The position numbers and the translations under genes were made by a program. The notes beneath the pieces are model-generated. The model worked only from the letters and a program-made list of their open reading frames with translations. It did not search any database and was not told the origin of the DNA. This document shows positions 41,471 to 43,243 of a stretch of DNA of 43,243 bases, in pieces. Within the stretch, counting starts at the first letter, position 1; each line of letters begins with the position of its first letter. The stretch is taken from assembly GCA_030533415.1 (NCBI GenBank), contig JAUNJE010000023.1:1-43243 (forward strand). Direction: 5' to 3'. This DNA comes from Eubacteriales bacterium (GTDB taxonomy: Bacteria; Bacillota; Clostridia; Oscillospirales; Oscillospiraceae).

Positions 41471-41499
41471 TTGCAAAACGGTTAGAGATGGTTTATAAT
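41471..41499 (+). promoter_or_regulatory. glnS promoter
   Basis: TTGCAA (41471-41476), 17-bp spacer, TATAAT (41494-41499). Confidence 0.7.
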
Positions 41500-41543
41500 G
41501 GCATATTATTGGAAATTGTAATAGTAAGAGAGGATGTTTGGAT

Positions 41544-43223
41544 ATGGCTGAGATCACTGAAAGCAAAAATTTCATCCACGCTTTTATCGATGAGGACATT
41601 GCCGAAGGCGGCCAGTACGCGGGCATGACCGTGCACACCCGTTTCCCGCCGGAGCCTAACGGCTACCTCCACATCGGCCACTGCAAAGCCCTGATCATCG
41701 ACTTCGGCACCGCGGAAAAATATGGCGGCATGTGTAACCTGCGCATGGACGACACCAACCCCACCAAGGAAGATGTGGAATTTGTGGAGGCCATCCAGGA
41801 GGACATCCACTGGCTGGGCTTTGACTGGGGCGACCGGTTCTTCTATGGCTCCGACTACTTTGAAAAGGATTATGAATACGCGGTAGAGCTGATCAAAAAG
41901 GGCCTCGCCTATGTCTGTGAGCTGACCCCTGAGCAGTTCAAGGAATACCGGGGCGATCTGAACACCCCCGCCATCTCCCCCTACCGGGACCGTCCCATCG
42001 AAGAGAGCCTGGACCTGTTTGCCCGGATGCGGGCCGGGGAATTTGAGGACAACAAGTATACCCTGCGGGCCAAGATTGACCTGGCCTCCGGCAACTTTAA
42101 TATGCGAGACCCGGTCATCTACCGTATCCGCCACATGCACCACCACCGCCAGGGGGACAAGTGGTGCATCTATCCCATGTACGACTTTGCCCATCCCATC
42201 CAGGACGCTCTGGAGGGCATCACCCATTCCCTGTGCTCTTTGGAATTTGAAAACCACCGGCCCCTGTACAACTGGGTGGTGGAAAATGTATCCGTCCCCC
42301 ACCGCCCCCGGCAGATTGAATTTGCCCGCCTGGGCATTGACCACACGGTGCTGAGCAAGCGCAAGCTCCGGGCACTGGTGGAAAACGGCTATGTCTCCGG
42401 CTGGGACGATCCCCGTATGCCCACCCTGTGCGGCCTGCGCCGCCGGGGCTATACCCCCACCGCCATCCGCAATTTCTGCGACCGGGTAGGCGTCGCCAAA
42501 TCCCCCAATACCATCGAATACGGTTTTCTGGAATACTGCCTGCGGGAGGACCTGAACGAAACCGCCCAGCGGGTTATGGCGGTGCTGAAGCCCATCAAGC
42601 TGACCATCACCAACTATCCCGAAGGGCAGTCCGAAACCGTGGTCGTGGAAAACAACCCCAACCGTCCCGAGGACGGCACCCGGGAGGTATCCTTCTCCCG
42701 GAACCTGTGGATCGAAGCCGACGACTTCCTTGCCCAGCCCATCCCCAAGTATAAGCGGCTGTATCCCGACGGCCCTGAATGCCGCCTGAAGGGCGCTTAT
42801 CTCATTAAATGCACCGGCTGTGTCACCGACGAAAACGGCAATGTGGTGGAAGTTCTGGCAACCTACGACCCTGAATCCCGGGGCGGCGACCCTGCCGATG
42901 GACGGAAGGTCAAGGGCGCGACCATCCACTGGGTGGACGCGGACAACTGCGCCGACGCCGAGGTCCGCCAGTATGACAACCTCTTCGACGATCCCGATCC
43001 CGACGCCGCAGGCAAGGATTTCCTGAGCTGCATGAATCCCCACTCCCTGGAGGTTCTCACCGGCTGCAAGGTGGAGGCCTCCCTGCGCAGTGCCAAGGCC
43101 CCCGCTTCCTATCAGTTCATGCGCCTGGGCTATTTCTGCCCCGACAGCAAGGACTGCACCCCGGAGCACCTGGTTTTCAACCGCTCCGTCAGCCTGAAGG
43201 ACAGCTTCAAGCCCGGCAAATAA
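41544..43223 (+). CDS. glnS: Glutaminyl-tRNA synthetase
   Basis: Charges tRNA-Gln directly with glutamine in the cytosol. A 559-aa class I synthetase with PPEPNGYLHIGH (35-46), the KMSKS-loop variant VLSKRKL and the GlnRS-specific C-terminal beta-barrel anticodon domains (from about 335). GlnRS is favoured over non-discriminating GluRS by overall length and by the two-barrel C-terminus. ATG 41544 is preferred over TTG 41538 because AGAGGA lies 9 nt upstream of the ATG. It is divergent from the pyrH operon. The last 20 bases of the window after the stop show nothing further. Confidence 0.95.
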   Translation: MAEITESKNFIHAFIDEDIAEGGQYAGMTVHTRFPPEPNGYLHIGHCKALIIDFGTAEKYGGMCNLRMDDTNPTKEDVEFVEAIQEDIHWLGFDWGDRFFYGSDYFEKDYEYAVELIKKGLAYVCELTPEQFKEYRGDLNTPAISPYRDRPIEESLDLFARMRAGEFEDNKYTLRAKIDLASGNFNMRDPVIYRIRHMHHHRQGDKWCIYPMYDFAHPIQDALEGITHSLCSLEFENHRPLYNWVVENVSVPHRPRQIEFARLGIDHTVLSKRKLRALVENGYVSGWDDPRMPTLCGLRRRGYTPTAIRNFCDRVGVAKSPNTIEYGFLEYCLREDLNETAQRVMAVLKPIKLTITNYPEGQSETVVVENNPNRPEDGTREVSFSRNLWIEADDFLAQPIPKYKRLYPDGPECRLKGAYLIKCTGCVTDENGNVVEVLATYDPESRGGDPADGRKVKGATIHWVDADNCADAEVRQYDNLFDDPDPDAAGKDFLSCMNPHSLEVLTGCKVEASLRSAKAPASYQFMRLGYFCPDSKDCTPEHLVFNRSVSLKDSFKPGK

Positions 43224-43243
43224 CGGTTTACCCCGCCGCAAAA

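Overview
The window reads as chromosomal DNA of a strictly anaerobic, gut-type Clostridia bacterium of moderately high G+C, most likely Oscillospiraceae/Ruminococcaceae-like. This is inferred from gene content: type III glutamine synthetase, Gram-positive PolC, an anaerobic ribonucleotide reductase activase, BlaI/M56 regulation, strong AGGAGG-type ribosome binding sites and compact sigma-A promoters. I see no rRNA, tRNA, CRISPR array, prophage or transposase.

Layout. Positions 1-4.6 kb hold glnN and a divergent PLP aminotransferase (nitrogen metabolism), then a RibD/DHFR-like reductase with a possible frameshifted tail. Positions 4.7-8.9 kb form a sugar/uronate block: a family 2 glycoside hydrolase, KDPG aldolase and KDG kinase. 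Positions 9-12.9 kb hold a DUF2974 hydrolase, a BlaI repressor with two clear operator palindromes and its M56 partner with an unfamiliar sensor domain, and an HD protein. Positions 13-17.3 kb, all on the minus strand, hold a Na/Pi-type transporter with PhoU tail, nrdG-dut and an AI-2E family exporter. Positions 17.7-20.7 kb form a five-gene plus-strand operon: TIGR04255-like protein, Zn-peptidase, alarmone-hydrolase-like HD, phospholipase-C-like protein, zinc-ribbon membrane protein. Positions 20.7-23.5 kb hold an AbrB switch, a methionine gamma-lyase-like enzyme and a DMT transporter, preceded by a region able to form mutually exclusive RNA hairpins. Positions 23.5-28 kb hold nicotinate salvage (pncB plus a small S-component-like membrane protein), GIY-YIG, a thioesterase/unknown/GNAT operon and a nucleoside phosphorylase. 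Positions 28-30.5 kb are repeat-rich and carry an XRE and an AraC regulator. Positions 30.5-41.3 kb hold the conserved housekeeping run pyrH-frr-uppS-cdsA-dxr-rseP-ispG-polC on the minus strand, with glnS divergent at the right edge.

The least explained signals are in non-coding DNA. There are two copies of a roughly 165-215 bp element built from serial hairpins whose stems differ by compensating changes. A TA-flanked MITE with perfect 21-bp ends lies against one of those copies. A nested inverted-repeat element lies beside polC, and another repeat interrupts the essential frr-uppS operon. I found no convincing large new enzyme or defence system. The best candidates for undescribed biology are the hairpin element, the possible attenuator at 20.72-20.83 kb, the unfamiliar M56 sensor and the TIGR04255/HD operon.
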